A stretch of 64,000 nucleotides of DNA from Streptomyces vietnamensis (GTDB lineage: Bacteria; Actinomycetota; Actinomycetes; Streptomycetales; Streptomycetaceae), in contig NZ_CP010407.1 in NCBI RefSeq assembly GCF_000830005.1, positions 4,964,001-5,028,000 on the forward strand, given 5' to 3'. The position numbers and the translations under genes were made by a program. Shown here piece after piece: positions 1 through 10,069 of the stretch; positions within the stretch are counted from its first letter, which is position 1; the number at the start of each line of letters is the position of its first letter. The notes beneath the pieces were generated by a model. The model was not told the DNA's origin, ran no database searches, and saw only the letters and a program-made list of their open reading frames with translations.

Positions 1-895
1 TGCGCTGCCGGCGCTGCTGCCCGGCGGCCGGCCCGCGACCGATCCCCGCGCGCGTGAGGAGGTCGCCGCCGCCTGGGGCGTCCGCGAACTCCCGCACCGC
101 TACGGCCGCGACACCGGCCAGATCCTGGAGGCCGCCGCCGGCGGCGAACTCGCCGCGCTGCTCGTCGCCGGCGTCGAGGTCGTCGACCTGCCGGACCCGG
201 CACGCGCGCGTGAGGCCCTCGACACGGCCTTCGTGGTCTCCCTGGAGCTGCGGCCGAGCGAGGTCACCGAGCGCGCCGACGTGGTCCTGCCGGTCGCGGC
301 CGTCGCCGAGAAGCCCGGCACCTTCCTCAACTGGGAGGGCAGGGCCCGGCTCTTCGAGGCCGCGCTCAAGCCCGAGCAGATGACGAGGCCGCTCGCGCCG
401 ACCGACGCCCGCGTCCTCCACATGCTGGCCGACGCCCTCGACGTCCACCTCGGCCTGCCCGACCTGCGGTCGGCCCGCCGGGAGCTGGACCGGCTCGGCG
501 GCTGGACCGAGGAGCGGGCGACCGAGCCCAGCTCGCCCGGTCAGCCGGCGCCCCGGCCCGGCGAGGGCGAGGCCGTCCTCGCCGGACACCGCCTCCTCCT
601 CGACCTGGGCAGGCTCCAGGAGGGCGACACCGCCCTGGCCGGCACCCGGCACGCCGCGGTCGCCCGGCTCTCCGCCGCCACCGCCGCCGACACCGGCGTC
701 AAGGACGGCGACGTCCTGGAGGTGACCGGCCCCGCGGGCTCCGTCGCCTTCCCGCTCCAGGTCACCGAGATGCCCGACCGCGTCGTCTGGCTCCCGCTGA
801 ACTCGAAGGGCCGGGGCGTCCTCTCCGACACCGGCGCCCACCCCGGCGACCTGGTCCGCATCGGCCCGGCGACCTCGCAGGAGGTGCAGGCATGA
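1..895 (+). CDS. nuoG: NADH-quinone oxidoreductase subunit G, C-terminal part
   Basis: This is the 3' end of the large Fe-S/molybdopterin-type subunit of complex I; the 5' part lies outside the window. The frame is open from base 2 to the TGA at 893-895 (298 codons). It carries the molybdopterin-oxidoreductase signature with E-K-P-G-T-F-x-N-x-E-G-R near 310-345 and a C-terminal molydop-binding-like beta domain (about 590-880). NuoG belongs to the cytoplasmic NADH-oxidising arm. Its stop overlaps the nuoH start as ATGA, so translation is probably coupled. Identity is firm because nuoH to nuoN follow directly. Confidence 0.93.
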   Translation, partial: ALPALLPGGRPATDPRAREEVAAAWGVRELPHRYGRDTGQILEAAAGGELAALLVAGVEVVDLPDPARAREALDTAFVVSLELRPSEVTERADVVLPVAAVAEKPGTFLNWEGRARLFEAALKPEQMTRPLAPTDARVLHMLADALDVHLGLPDLRSARRELDRLGGWTEERATEPSSPGQPAPRPGEGEAVLAGHRLLLDLGRLQEGDTALAGTRHAAVARLSAATAADTGVKDGDVLEVTGPAGSVAFPLQVTEMPDRVVWLPLNSKGRGVLSDTGAHPGDLVRIGPATSQEVQA

Positions 896-2256
896 CCCCG
901 AACGTCCTCGCGGCCGAAGACCTGTCCATGTTCGGCACGGACCCCTGGTGGCTCGTGCTGATCAAGGCGGTCTTCTGCTTCGCCTTCCTGATGGTCACCG
1001 TGCTCTTCTCCATCGTGTGGGAGCGCAAGGTCGTCGCCTGGATGCAGCTGCGCATCGGCCCCAACCGGCACGGCCCCTGGGGTCTCCTCCAGTCCCTCGC
1101 GGACGGCGTCAAGCTGATGCTCAAGGAGGACGTGATCGTCAGGAAGGCCGACAAGGTCGTCTACGTCCTCGCCCCGATCGTCGCCGCGATCCCCGCCTTC
1201 ATGGCGATCGCCGTGATCCCCTTCGGCCCGGCCGGCAACGAGGTCTCGATCTTCGGCCACCGCACGGCGATGCAGCTCACCGACCTGCCGATCGCGATGC
1301 TGTACGTCCTCGCGGTCGCCTCCGTCGGCATCTACGGCATCGTCCTCGCCGGCTGGTCCTCCGGCTCCACGTACCCGCTGCTCGGCGGCCTCCGCTCCTG
1401 CGCGCAGATGATCTCGTACGAGATCGCCATGGGCGCGGCCTTCGCCTCCGTCTTCCTCTACTCCGGGTCGATGTCGACCTCGAAGATCGTCGAGGCGCAG
1501 GCGGACCGCTGGTTCGTGATCCTGCTGCCGGTCTCGTTCATCATCTACATCGTCACGATGGTCGGCGAGACGAACCGCGCCCCGTTCGACATGCCGGAGT
1601 CCGAGGGCGACCTCGTCGGCGGCTTCAACACCGAGTACTCGTCCATCAAGTTCGCGATGTTCATGCTCGCCGAGTACGTGAACATGGTGACGGTCTCGGC
1701 CGTGTCGGTGACCCTCTTCCTGGGCGGCTGGCGGGCCCCGTACCCGGTCTCCACCTTCTGGGAGGGCGCGAACCACGGCTGGTGGCCGATGCTCTGGTTC
1801 GTCATCAAGGTGCAGCTGCTGCTGTTCTTCTTCATCTGGCTCCGCGGCACCCTGCCCCGCGTCCGCTACGACCAGCTGATGAAGCTCGGCTGGAAGGTCC
1901 TCATCCCGGTCGCCGTGGTCTGGCTGATGCTGGTCGCCACCGTCCGCGCGCTGCGGAACGAGAACATCGCCTTCTCCAACATCGTGCTGTACGTGGCCGG
2001 TGCCGTCCTCGCGCTGCTCCTCCTCTCCTTCCTGTACGACGCGTTCCGTGACCGGAAGGCGAAGGAGGCCGCGGCCGGACCCGCCGAGGAGCGGGCCTTC
2101 GACCCGATGGCGGGCGGCTTCCCCGTACCGCCCAAGCCCGGACAGTCCCTGCCGCCCGTGCCGCGGCGCAGGCCCCGGCGCGAACGGGACCTCGTTGTCA
2201 GTGGTGGCCCCGATACTGCTACCGAGAGTGATGAAAGGGGGACGGACGGTGTCTGA
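892..2256 (+). CDS. nuoH: NADH-quinone oxidoreductase subunit H
   Basis: Membrane subunit at the junction of the peripheral and membrane arms of complex I, forming part of the quinone chamber. 454 aa. The family signatures [16 protein letters not shown] (about residue 45) and [17 protein letters not shown] (about 228) are intact, and about eight hydrophobic helices can be traced. A charged, Pro-rich C-terminal extension of about 60 residues (RPRRERD...) follows the last helix; such tails are common in actinobacteria. The ATG overlaps the nuoG stop, and the 3' end overlaps nuoI by 8 bp. Confidence 0.97.
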   Translation: MTPNVLAAEDLSMFGTDPWWLVLIKAVFCFAFLMVTVLFSIVWERKVVAWMQLRIGPNRHGPWGLLQSLADGVKLMLKEDVIVRKADKVVYVLAPIVAAIPAFMAIAVIPFGPAGNEVSIFGHRTAMQLTDLPIAMLYVLAVASVGIYGIVLAGWSSGSTYPLLGGLRSCAQMISYEIAMGAAFASVFLYSGSMSTSKIVEAQADRWFVILLPVSFIIYIVTMVGETNRAPFDMPESEGDLVGGFNTEYSSIKFAMFMLAEYVNMVTVSAVSVTLFLGGWRAPYPVSTFWEGANHGWWPMLWFVIKVQLLLFFFIWLRGTLPRVRYDQLMKLGWKVLIPVAVVWLMLVATVRALRNENIAFSNIVLYVAGAVLALLLLSFLYDAFRDRKAKEAAAGPAEERAFDPMAGGFPVPPKPGQSLPPVPRRRPRRERDLVVSGGPDTATESDERGTDGV

Positions 2257-2827
2257 TTTCCAGAATCCGGTGGCCGGCTTCGGCGTGACCTTCAAGGCCA
2301 TGTTCAAGAAGCGGCTGACCGAGCAGTACCCGGAGCAGCAGAAGACGACGGCGCCCCGCTTCCACGGACGGCACCAGCTCAACCGTCACCCCGACGGCCT
2401 GGAGAAGTGCGTCGGCTGCGAGCTGTGCGCCTGGGCCTGTCCCGCCGACGCGATCTACGTGGAGGGCGCGGACAACACCGACGAGGAGCGCTACTCGCCG
2501 GGCGAGCGGTACGGCCGCGTCTACCAGATCAACTACGCCCGCTGCATCCTGTGCGGGCTGTGCATCGAGGCGTGCCCCACACGCGCGCTGACGATGACCA
2601 ACGAGTTCGAGCTGGCCGACTCCTCCCGCGAGGCCCTGATCTACACCAAGGAGCAGCTCCTCGCGGGCCTGGAGGAGGAGATGGTCGACACCCCGCACGC
2701 GATCTTCCCGGGGATGACCGAGCAGGACTACTACAAGGGCCTGGTCACCGGGGCCGCGCCCGGCACCGTCCGTCAGGTCGCGGTGTCCAAGGGGGAGAAG
2801 GGCGAGCCGGAGGGGGCGGACGCATGA
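2249..2827 (+). CDS. nuoI: NADH-quinone oxidoreductase subunit I
   Basis: Ferredoxin-like subunit carrying clusters N6a and N6b, which pass electrons towards NuoB. 192 aa from the GTG at 2249 ([12 protein letters not shown]). This start is preferred to an upstream in-frame ATG at 2000 because it has an AAAGGGGG ribosome-binding site just upstream and gives the usual family length. Two 4Fe-4S motifs are present, [12 protein letters not shown] and [12 protein letters not shown]. Overlaps nuoH by 8 bp and nuoJ by 4 bp. Confidence 0.96.
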   Translation: MSDFQNPVAGFGVTFKAMFKKRLTEQYPEQQKTTAPRFHGRHQLNRHPDGLEKCVGCELCAWACPADAIYVEGADNTDEERYSPGERYGRVYQINYARCILCGLCIEACPTRALTMTNEFELADSSREALIYTKEQLLAGLEEEMVDTPHAIFPGMTEQDYYKGLVTGAAPGTVRQVAVSKGEKGEPEGADA

Positions 2828-3642
2828 GCGCGAACCTCGCGGCGTACACGACGTCCTCCGGTGAGGCCTTCCAGTTCTGGGTCCTCGGCACCGTCGCCGT
2901 CGTCGGCGCGCTGTCCACGATCCTGATGAAGAAGGCCGTGCACTCGGCGCTCTCCCTCGCCGGGACCATGATCGTCCTGGCGGTCTTCTACCTCGCCAAC
3001 GGCGCGTACTTCCTCGGCATCGTCCAGATCGTCGTCTACACCGGCGCGATCATGATGCTCTTCCTCTTCGTCGTCATGCTGGTCGGCGTCACGGCCGCGG
3101 ACTCGCTGAAGGAGACCATCAAGGGCCAGCGCTGGTGGGCCGTCGCCTGCGGCCTCGGCTTCGGCATCCTGCTCTCCGCCGGCATCGGCAACGCCTCGCT
3201 GACGGAGTTCGCCGGACTCGGCACGGCCAACAGCGCGCACGGCGGGAACGTCGAGGGCCTCGCCGCCCTCATCTTCACCAAGTACGTCTTCGCCTTCGAG
3301 ATCACCGGCGCGCTGCTGATCACCGCCGCCGTCGGCGCGATGGTGCTCACCCACCGGGAGCGCACCGAGCGGGCCCGCACCCAGCGCGAGCTCTCCGAGC
3401 AGCGCGTCCGCGAGGGCAAGCACGTGCCGCCGCTGCCCGCGCCCGGTGTGTACGCCCGGCACAACGCCGTCGACATCGCCGGTCTGCTGCCCGACGGCAC
3501 CGCGGCGGAGCTCACCGTCATGGGGACCCTGCGCAAGCGGGGCCAGATCCGGGACGTGTCCCCCGAGGCCCTCGCGGACCTCAAGGCGCTTGAGCAGCGT
3601 GCGGCCGAGCGCCTGGGCCGCGAAGAGGAGGCTTCTCGGTGA
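2824..3642 (+). CDS. nuoJ: NADH-quinone oxidoreductase subunit J
   Basis: Membrane subunit of complex I next to NuoA, NuoH and NuoK. 272 aa; the ATG at 2824 overlaps the nuoI stop. Five hydrophobic helices lie in residues 15-175, with the conserved segment [19 protein letters not shown] near residue 62. A hydrophilic C-terminal tail of about 90 residues, beginning with [16 protein letters not shown], is longer than in E. coli NuoJ but typical of streptomycetes. The stop overlaps the nuoK GTG. Confidence 0.95.
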   Translation: MSANLAAYTTSSGEAFQFWVLGTVAVVGALSTILMKKAVHSALSLAGTMIVLAVFYLANGAYFLGIVQIVVYTGAIMMLFLFVVMLVGVTAADSLKETIKGQRWWAVACGLGFGILLSAGIGNASLTEFAGLGTANSAHGGNVEGLAALIFTKYVFAFEITGALLITAAVGAMVLTHRERTERARTQRELSEQRVREGKHVPPLPAPGVYARHNAVDIAGLLPDGTAAELTVMGTLRKRGQIRDVSPEALADLKALEQRAAERLGREEEASR

Positions 3643-3938
3643 ATCCCGTCAACTACCTGTACCTGGCCGCCCTGTTGTTCACCATCGGTGCGGCCGGGGT
3701 CCTGATCCGGCGCAACGCGATCGTCCTGTTCATGTGCGTGGAGCTCATGCTCAACGCCTGCAACCTCGCGTTCGTCACCTTCTCCCGCATGCACGGCAAC
3801 CTCGACGGCCAGATCATCGCCTTCTTCACGATGGTCGTCGCCGCCGCGGAGGTCGTCGTCGGGCTCGCGATCATCGTGTCCGTCTTCCGTGCCCGCCACT
3901 CGGCCTCGGTCGACGACGCCAGCCTGATGAAGCTGTGA
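3639..3938 (+). CDS. nuoK: NADH-quinone oxidoreductase subunit K
   Basis: Small antiporter-like (MrpC-type) membrane subunit. 99 aa, the usual length, with a GTG start overlapping the nuoJ stop. Three transmembrane helices; the proton-pathway glutamates sit in [13 protein letters not shown] (about residue 36) and [13 protein letters not shown] (about residue 72). Confidence 0.96.
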   Translation: MNPVNYLYLAALLFTIGAAGVLIRRNAIVLFMCVELMLNACNLAFVTFSRMHGNLDGQIIAFFTMVVAAAEVVVGLAIIVSVFRARHSASVDDASLMKL

Positions 3939-3948
3939 GGGGCTGACC

Positions 3949-5886
3949 GTGGAAAATCTCATTGCGCTGCTCATCGGGGCGCCCCTGCTCGGGGCGGCGG
4001 TGCTGCTCTGCGGCGGCCGGCGACTCGACAAGGCCGGGCACTGGCTCGGCACGCTGCTCGCGGCCGTGTCCTTCGTGATCGGCCTCGCGCTCTTCGCCGA
4101 CATGCTCGGCAAGAGCGCCGACGACCGGGCCCTGCACCAGACGCTCTACACCTGGATCCCCGTCGAGGGCTTCCGGGCGGACATGGCCTTCCAGCTCGAC
4201 CAGCTGTCGATGACCTTCGTCCTGCTGATCACCGGGGTCGGCACGCTCATCCACGTCTACTCCATCGGCTACATGGAGCACGACGAGCGCCGCCGCCGCT
4301 TCTTCGGCTACCTCAACCTGTTCGTCGCGGCGATGCTCCTGCTCGTCCTCGCCGACAACTACCTGCTCCTGTACTTCGGCTGGGAGGGCGTCGGCCTCGC
4401 CTCGTACCTCCTGATCGGCTTCTGGCAGCACAAGCCCACCGCGGCCACCGCCGCGAAGAAGGCCTTCCTGGTCAACCGGGTCGGCGACATGGGCCTCTCC
4501 ATCGCCATCATGATCATGTTCACCACCTTCGGGACCTTCGCCTTCGGGCCGGTCCTGGAGGCGAGCGGACAGGCCTCCGAGGGCAAGCTGACCGCGATCG
4601 GCCTGATGCTGCTCCTCGCCGCCTGCGGCAAGTCGGCCCAGGTGCCGCTGCAGTCCTGGCTCGGGGACGCGATGGAGGGCCCGACCCCGGTCTCGGCCCT
4701 CATCCACGCGGCCACGATGGTGACCGCTGGCGTGTACCTGATCGTCCGCTCCGCCGACATCTTCAACGCCGCGCCGGACGCCCAGCTCGTCGTCACCGTC
4801 GTCGGAGCGGTCACGCTCCTCTTCGGTGCGATCGTCGGTTGCGCGAAGGACGACATCAAGAAGGCCCTCGCCGGTTCGACGATGTCGCAGATCGGCTACA
4901 TGATCCTGGCGGCCGGCCTCGGCCCCATCGGCTACGTCTTCGCGATCATGCACCTGGTCACGCACGGCTTCTTCAAGGCCGGGCTCTTCCTCGGTGCCGG
5001 ATCCGTCATGCACGGCATGAACGACGAGGTCGACATGCGGAAGTACGGCGGCCTGCGGAAGTACATGCCGGTCACCTTCGTCACCTTCGGCCTCGGCTAC
5101 CTCGCGATCATCGGCTTCCCCGGTCTGTCCGGCTTCTTCTCCAAGGACAAGATCATCGAGGCGGCCTTCGCCAAGGGCGGCACCGAGGGCTGGATCCTCG
5201 GCGCGGTCACCCTGCTCGGCGCGGCCATCACCGCGTACTACATGACCCGCGTGATGCTGATGACCTTCTTCGGCGAGAAGCGCTGGCAGCCGGCCCCGGA
5301 CGCCGACCAGGTGCCCAGCGCCGAGCCGGCCGCCGAGCACGCGGCGGGCGAGATGCCCCACCCGCACGAGTCGCCCAAGTCGATGGTCATCCCGATGATC
5401 CTGCTGGCCGTCGGCTCGGTCGCCGGTGGTGCGATCTTCGAGTTCTCCGGGTTCGTCGAGTGGCTGGAGCCGGTCACCGGCTTCGAGCACGGCCACGCGC
5501 CGATCAGCGCCGCCGCCGTCACCGCCGCCACCGTCGCCGTCATGGTGATCGGCGTCGGCCTCGCGTACCTCCAGTACGGCCGCAGGCCCGTCCCGGTGGT
5601 CGCCCCGCGCGGCTCGCTCCTCACCCGGGCCGCCCGCCGCGACCTGCTCCAGGACGACTTCAACCACGCCGTCTTCGTCACCGGCGGCACGCACCTGACC
5701 CGCTCGCTGGTCTACGTCGACCACAGCCTGGTCGACGGCGTCGTCAACGGCACCGCGGCCTCCGTCGGCGGACTCTCCGGCCGGCTGCGCAAGCTCCAGA
5801 ACGGCTACGCCCGCTCGTACGCGGTCTCCATGTTCGGAGGTACGGCGGTGCTGATCGCCGCGACCCTGCTGATGAGGGCGGTGTAA
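3949..5886 (+). CDS. nuoL: NADH-quinone oxidoreductase subunit L
   Basis: Largest antiporter-like proton-pumping subunit, at the distal end of the membrane arm. 645 aa from a GTG start preceded by GAGGGG. The discontinuous-helix glutamate lies in [15 protein letters not shown] (about 143) and the lysine-bearing segment [19 protein letters not shown] lies near 225. A His/Glu-rich cytoplasmic loop ([18 protein letters not shown]) occurs at about 465, before the C-terminal helices. It lies 10 bp after nuoK and 5 bp before nuoM. Confidence 0.97.
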   Translation: MENLIALLIGAPLLGAAVLLCGGRRLDKAGHWLGTLLAAVSFVIGLALFADMLGKSADDRALHQTLYTWIPVEGFRADMAFQLDQLSMTFVLLITGVGTLIHVYSIGYMEHDERRRRFFGYLNLFVAAMLLLVLADNYLLLYFGWEGVGLASYLLIGFWQHKPTAATAAKKAFLVNRVGDMGLSIAIMIMFTTFGTFAFGPVLEASGQASEGKLTAIGLMLLLAACGKSAQVPLQSWLGDAMEGPTPVSALIHAATMVTAGVYLIVRSADIFNAAPDAQLVVTVVGAVTLLFGAIVGCAKDDIKKALAGSTMSQIGYMILAAGLGPIGYVFAIMHLVTHGFFKAGLFLGAGSVMHGMNDEVDMRKYGGLRKYMPVTFVTFGLGYLAIIGFPGLSGFFSKDKIIEAAFAKGGTEGWILGAVTLLGAAITAYYMTRVMLMTFFGEKRWQPAPDADQVPSAEPAAEHAAGEMPHPHESPKSMVIPMILLAVGSVAGGAIFEFSGFVEWLEPVTGFEHGHAPISAAAVTAATVAVMVIGVGLAYLQYGRRPVPVVAPRGSLLTRAARRDLLQDDFNHAVFVTGGTHLTRSLVYVDHSLVDGVVNGTAASVGGLSGRLRKLQNGYARSYAVSMFGGTAVLIAATLLMRAV

Positions 5887-5891
5887 CTCCC

Positions 5892-7472
5892 ATGTCCTTC
5901 CCGCTCCTTACGGCGACGGCAGCGGTGCCAGCGGTGGGCGCCGTGCTCACCGCGGCCGTGCCCGCCGCCCGGCGCACCGCCGCCAAGTGGCTGGCGCTGC
6001 TCGTCTCGCTCGTCACGCTGGTGCTCGCCGCCGTCGTCTGGGCACAGTTCGAGCCCGGCGGCGACCGGTACCAGCTGACCGAGTCGCACACCTGGATCAA
6101 GGACTTCGGCGTCCGGTACGAGCTCGGCGTCGACGGCATCGGGGTCGCGCTCATCGCGCTCACCGCCCTGCTGATCCCGTTCATCGTCCTGGCCGGCTGG
6201 CACGACGCCGACCCCCTGGAGACCTCCTCCAGGCGGTGGCGGCCCACGCAGGGCTTCTTCGCCCTGATCCTCATGGTCGAGGCGATGGTGATCCTCTCCT
6301 TCGAGGCCACCGACGTCTTCCTCTTCTACATCCTGTTCGAAGCCATGCTCATCCCGATGTACTTCCTCATCGGCGGCTTCGGCGACCGCGCCCACACGGG
6401 CTCCGACGAGAACGCGGCGGCCCAGCGCTCGTACGCGGCCGTCAAGTTCCTGCTCTACAACCTCGTCGGCGGCCTGATCATGCTGGCCGCGGTCATCGGG
6501 CTCTACGTGGTCGCGGGGAACTTCTCGCTCACCGAGATCGCCGAGGCCCGGGCCAACGGCTCGCTCGACATGGCGACCAACACCGAGCGGCTGCTGTTCC
6601 TCGGCTTCTTCTTCGCCTTCGCGGTGAAGGCGCCGCTGTGGCCGCTGCACACCTGGCTGCCGAACGCGATGGGGGAGGCCACCGCCCCGGTCGCCGTCCT
6701 CATCACCGCCGTCGTCGACAAGGTCGGCACCTTCGCGATGCTCCGCTTCTGCCTCGGCCTCTTCCCCGAGGCCAGCAAGTGGGCCACCCCCGCGATCGTC
6801 GTCCTCGCCCTCATCAGCATCGTCTACGGCGCGCTGCTCGCCGTCGGCCAGCGGGACATCAAGCGCCTGGTCGCCTACGCGTCGATCTCGCACTTCGGCT
6901 TCATCATCCTGGGCATCTTCGCGATGACCAGCCAGGGCCAGTCCGGCGCCACGCTCTACATGGTCAACCACGGCATCTCGACCGCCGCGCTCATGCTCGT
7001 CGCCGGCTTCCTGATCTCCCGGCGCGGCTCGCGGCTCATCGCCGACTACGGCGGTGTGCAGAAGGTCGCCCCGGTGCTCGCCGGCACCTTCCTGATCGGC
7101 GGCCTCGCGACCCTGTCGCTGCCCGGACTCGCCCCGTTCGTCAGCGAGTTCCTCGTCCTGGTCGGCGCCTTCGAGCGCTACCCGGTGGCCGGCATCATCG
7201 CCACCACCGGCATCGTCCTCGCCGCGCTCTACACCCTCGTCCTGTACCAGCGGACGATGACCGGGCCGGTGAAGGAGGAGGTGCGGGCACTGCCCGACCT
7301 GCGCGCGCGCGAACTGGCCGTGGTCGTCCCGCTGATCGCCGTCCTGATCTTCCTCGGGGTCTTCCCGAAGCCGCTGACGGACGTCGTCAACCCGGCCGTG
7401 CGGCACACCATGTCCGACGTCCAGCAGAAGGACCCCGAGCCCCAGATTCAGAACGTGGAGGCGGCCAAGTGA
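5892..7472 (+). CDS. nuoM: NADH-quinone oxidoreductase subunit M
   Basis: Second antiporter-like subunit of the membrane arm. 526 aa from the ATG at 5892 (MSFPLLTATAAVPAVG). Key glutamate in FEAMLIPMYFLIGGFG (about 152); lysine segment AVKAPLWPLHTWLPNAMGEA (about 244). About 14 hydrophobic helices. It starts 5 bp after nuoL, and its stop overlaps the nuoN GTG. Confidence 0.97.
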   Translation: MSFPLLTATAAVPAVGAVLTAAVPAARRTAAKWLALLVSLVTLVLAAVVWAQFEPGGDRYQLTESHTWIKDFGVRYELGVDGIGVALIALTALLIPFIVLAGWHDADPLETSSRRWRPTQGFFALILMVEAMVILSFEATDVFLFYILFEAMLIPMYFLIGGFGDRAHTGSDENAAAQRSYAAVKFLLYNLVGGLIMLAAVIGLYVVAGNFSLTEIAEARANGSLDMATNTERLLFLGFFFAFAVKAPLWPLHTWLPNAMGEATAPVAVLITAVVDKVGTFAMLRFCLGLFPEASKWATPAIVVLALISIVYGALLAVGQRDIKRLVAYASISHFGFIILGIFAMTSQGQSGATLYMVNHGISTAALMLVAGFLISRRGSRLIADYGGVQKVAPVLAGTFLIGGLATLSLPGLAPFVSEFLVLVGAFERYPVAGIIATTGIVLAALYTLVLYQRTMTGPVKEEVRALPDLRARELAVVVPLIAVLIFLGVFPKPLTDVVNPAVRHTMSDVQQKDPEPQIQNVEAAK

Positions 7473-9118
7473 GTTCCATGGCTGTCCACAGCTTGTGGAC
7501 GACGGCTGCCGGGCCGCTCGACAAGATCCCGGCGCCCCACATCGAGTACACGCAACTCTCGCCCGTGCTCATCGTGCTCGGTGCCGCGGTCGTCAGCGTC
7601 CTCGTCGAGGCCTTCGTGCCCCGCAAGGCCCGCTACCACAGCCAGGTCTTCCTCTCCGTCGCGGCGCTCGCCGCCGCCTTCGCCGCCATCGTCGGCCTGG
7701 CGGCGGGCGGTTACGGCTCCACCAAGGCCCACATCGCGGCCATGGGCGCCGTCGCCGTCGACGGACCCGCCCTGTTCCTCCAGGGCACCATTCTCCTCGC
7801 CTCCATCGTGGCGCTCTTCACCTTCGCCGAGCGCAGGCTCGACCCGGCCGACCACGGCCACAAGGTCGACTCCTTCGCCGCCGAGGCCGCCGCCGTCCCC
7901 GGCAGCGAGCACGAGAAGGCCGCCGTCAAGGCGGGCTTCACCACCACCGAGGTCTTCCCGCTCGCGCTCTTCGCGATCTCCGGCATGCTGGTCTTCCCGG
8001 CCGCCAACGACCTCCTGACGCTCTTCGTCGCCCTGGAGGTCTTCTCCCTCCCGCTGTACCTGCTCTGCGCCGTCGCCCGCCGCAAGCGGCTGATGTCGCA
8101 GGAGGCGGCCGTCAAGTACTTCCTGCTCGGCGCCTTCTCCTCGGCCTTCCTGCTCTTCGGGATCGCCCTGCTCTACGGCTACGCGGGCTCCGTCTCGTAC
8201 GCGACGATCGCCCGGGTCGTCGACGGCTCGATCGGCGCCGTCGACCCGGCGCTCGCCGACACCATGGGCAACGACGCGCTGCTGCTCATCGGCTTCGCCA
8301 TGGTCCTCGTGGGGCTCCTCTTCAAGGTCGGCGCCGTGCCCTTCCACATGTGGACCCCGGACGTCTACCAGGGCGCCCCGACCCCGGTCACCGGCTTCAT
8401 GGCCGCCGCCACCAAGGTCGCCGCCTTCGGCGCGCTGCTCCGCCTGCTCTACGTGGTGCTGCCCGGTCTCACCTGGGACTGGCGGCCGGTCATGTGGGGC
8501 GTCGCCATCGTCACCATGCTGGGCGGTGCGATCGTCGCCATCACCCAGACCGACATCAAGCGGCTCCTGGCGTACTCGTCGATCGCGCACGCGGGCTTCC
8601 TGCTCGCGGGCGTCATCGCGGCGACGCCGTCCGGCATCTCGTCCGTCCTGTTCTACCTGGGCGCCTACTCCTTCGTGACGATCGGCGCCTTCGCCGTCGT
8701 CACCCTGGTCCGGGACGCGGGCGGCGAGGCCACCCACCTGTCCAAGTGGGCCGGGCTCGGCCGCCGTTCGCCGCTCGTCGCGGCGGTCTTCGCGGTCTTC
8801 CTGCTCGCCTTCGCCGGCATTCCGCTGACCTCCGGCTTCTCCGGGAAGTTCGCGGTCTTCAAGGCGGCGGCGGACGGCGGCGCGGGCGCGCTCGTCGTGG
8901 TCGGTGTGATCTCCTCGGCGATCGCCGCGTTCTTCTACATCCGGGTCATCGTGCTCATGTTCTTCAGCGAGCCGAAGGCGGACGGCCCGACGGTCGCCGT
9001 GCCCTCGGCCCTGACGAGCCTCACGATCGCCGCGGGCGTCGTGGTCACCCTGGTCCTCGGCCTCGCCCCGCAGTACTTCCTGGACCTGGCGAACCAGGCG
9101 AGCGTGTTCGTCCGGTAG
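7469..9118 (+). CDS. nuoN: NADH-quinone oxidoreductase subunit N
   Basis: Third antiporter-like subunit and last gene of the main nuo operon. 549 aa from the GTG at 7469, which overlaps the nuoM stop; a later in-frame ATG at 7478 is an alternative. Key glutamate in ALEVFSLPLYLLC; lysine segment FKVGAVPFHMWTPDVYQGAP. About 14 hydrophobic helices. A perfect hairpin follows the stop, fitting operon end. Confidence 0.96.
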   Translation: MSSMAVHSLWTTAAGPLDKIPAPHIEYTQLSPVLIVLGAAVVSVLVEAFVPRKARYHSQVFLSVAALAAAFAAIVGLAAGGYGSTKAHIAAMGAVAVDGPALFLQGTILLASIVALFTFAERRLDPADHGHKVDSFAAEAAAVPGSEHEKAAVKAGFTTTEVFPLALFAISGMLVFPAANDLLTLFVALEVFSLPLYLLCAVARRKRLMSQEAAVKYFLLGAFSSAFLLFGIALLYGYAGSVSYATIARVVDGSIGAVDPALADTMGNDALLLIGFAMVLVGLLFKVGAVPFHMWTPDVYQGAPTPVTGFMAAATKVAAFGALLRLLYVVLPGLTWDWRPVMWGVAIVTMLGGAIVAITQTDIKRLLAYSSIAHAGFLLAGVIAATPSGISSVLFYLGAYSFVTIGAFAVVTLVRDAGGEATHLSKWAGLGRRSPLVAAVFAVFLLAFAGIPLTSGFSGKFAVFKAAADGGAGALVVVGVISSAIAAFFYIRVIVLMFFSEPKADGPTVAVPSALTSLTIAAGVVVTLVLGLAPQYFLDLANQASVFVR

Positions 9119-9134
9119 GACCGGCGGCACGCGC

Positions 9135-9168
9135 GAAGGGCCCGGCTCGGGGGCGAGCCGGGCCCTTC
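9135..9168 (+). terminator. Intrinsic terminator after nuoN
   Basis: Perfect 15-bp G/C-rich stem (GAAGGGCCCGGCTCG with its complement) and a 4-nt loop, 16 bp after the nuoN stop. There is no U-run, which is usual for Streptomyces. It also lies beyond the 3' end of the convergent minus-strand gene, so it may serve both strands. Confidence 0.85.
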
Positions 9169-9181
9169 GTCGTACGCGGAC

Positions 9182-9226
9182 GCGGTCAGGCCATCAGCGG
9201 TCAGGCCGTCGGCGGTCAGGCCATCC
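9182..9226. repeat. Three 15-bp tandem copies over a gene 3' end
   Basis: Three consecutive near-identical 15-mers (GCGGTCAGGCCATCA and two variants). The third copy contains the stop codon of the minus-strand oxygenase-like gene, and the other two lie just beyond it. This looks like slippage duplication of the gene's last codons that left the protein unchanged because the original stop is kept. Confidence 0.85.
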
Positions 9227-9932
9227 AGAAGAAGACGGCGGTCATCCGCTTGTCCTCCAGGGTGGTGCCCCAGTAGCCCGTCGCGCTGTGCATCAGGTTC
9301 GCGGAGTACAGCAGCAGGCGGTTGTAGCGGTGGGGGACGCGGATGTCCTCGGTGAAGGAGTCCGGGGGGACGAAGCGGGTGCCCAGGGCGTCGACCAGGT
9401 TGTTGTGCGGGGCCAGGACCTGGTTGCCGCCGAGCCGGCCGCCCGGGAGGTTCTGGCGGTAGAAGCTGGTGCCGCAGTCCTTGGGGGTGTCCGGGCTGAG
9501 GTAGAGCACGGCGGCGTAGCGGCACAGGCTGCGGGAGTCGGTGTGCGGGCGGGGCTCGCACTCGTCCTTGCCGACGGCCTGGACGCAGTTGTGGTTGAAG
9601 GTGCCGGCGCCGTCCGGGTTCTCGGCCCAGATCCGCGGGGCGCCGGTGGCCTTGCGCACCAGCCTTTCCACGCGGGCGAGTTCGCCCGGCTCCAGGGCGG
9701 GCATGGCCCGCTGGCCCGGCCAGGGCTCGGGGTTGACCGGGGCGCCCTGGACCCAGTCGTCCTTGGCGAGGCACCGGGCGCGCACCTCGTCGATGTTCGG
9801 CAGGACGTCGTCGATGACCCAGTAGTCGCGGCCCTTCGTCGGCTTCCGGTAGGGGAGGACCGGGAGTCCGGCGGGGCGGGCGGCGGGTCGTGCGGGGGGA
9901 CGGAAGGGGGTTTGTGGGGGGTTGAAGGACAT
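9216..9932 (-). CDS. DUF6445-like / 2OG-Fe(II) oxygenase-like protein
   Basis: 238 aa, starting MSFNPPQTPFRPP on the minus strand (ATG at 9930-9932). It shows a plausible non-haem iron site: H-x-D in PRPHTDSRSLC, a later His in NLMHSATGYWG, and Arg in the segment YNRLLLYS. The body (DYWVIDDVLPNIDEVR near the N-terminus, FNHNCVQAV in the middle) resembles DUF6445 proteins, which I recall as double-stranded beta-helix oxygenase relatives. The substrate is unknown. The Pro/Ala-rich first 30 residues are probably disordered. Convergent with nuoN. Confidence 0.6.
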   Translation of the reverse strand: MSFNPPQTPFRPPARPAARPAGLPVLPYRKPTKGRDYWVIDDVLPNIDEVRARCLAKDDWVQGAPVNPEPWPGQRAMPALEPGELARVERLVRKATGAPRIWAENPDGAGTFNHNCVQAVGKDECEPRPHTDSRSLCRYAAVLYLSPDTPKDCGTSFYRQNLPGGRLGGNQVLAPHNNLVDALGTRFVPPDSFTEDIRVPHRYNRLLLYSANLMHSATGYWGTTLEDKRMTAVFFWMA

Positions 9933-10022
9933 GCCGGGAACGCTAGTTCGCTCCCGGAATCCACACTCCAAAGCTCGGGCCAAGGCTCCGACAAGAGATG
10001 GTGTGCGCAGACCCATGGAAAG

Positions 10023-10054
10023 GGAAGGGCGCCTCCGTGCGGGGGCGCCCTTCC
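10023..10054 (-). terminator. Intrinsic terminator after fumarylacetoacetase
   Basis: An 11-bp G/C-rich stem (GGAAGGGCGCC with its complement) and a 10-nt loop, just beyond the minus-strand stop at 10070. Confidence 0.75.
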
Positions 10055-10069
10055 TCTCGGCCGTACGGG

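Noticed and set aside
541..2382. Long minus-strand open frames antiparallel to the nuo genes, here and in both nuo clusters
   Set aside because: They are Arg/Asp/Gly-rich mirror images of high-GC codon bias, antisense to clear nuo genes, with no recognisable domains.
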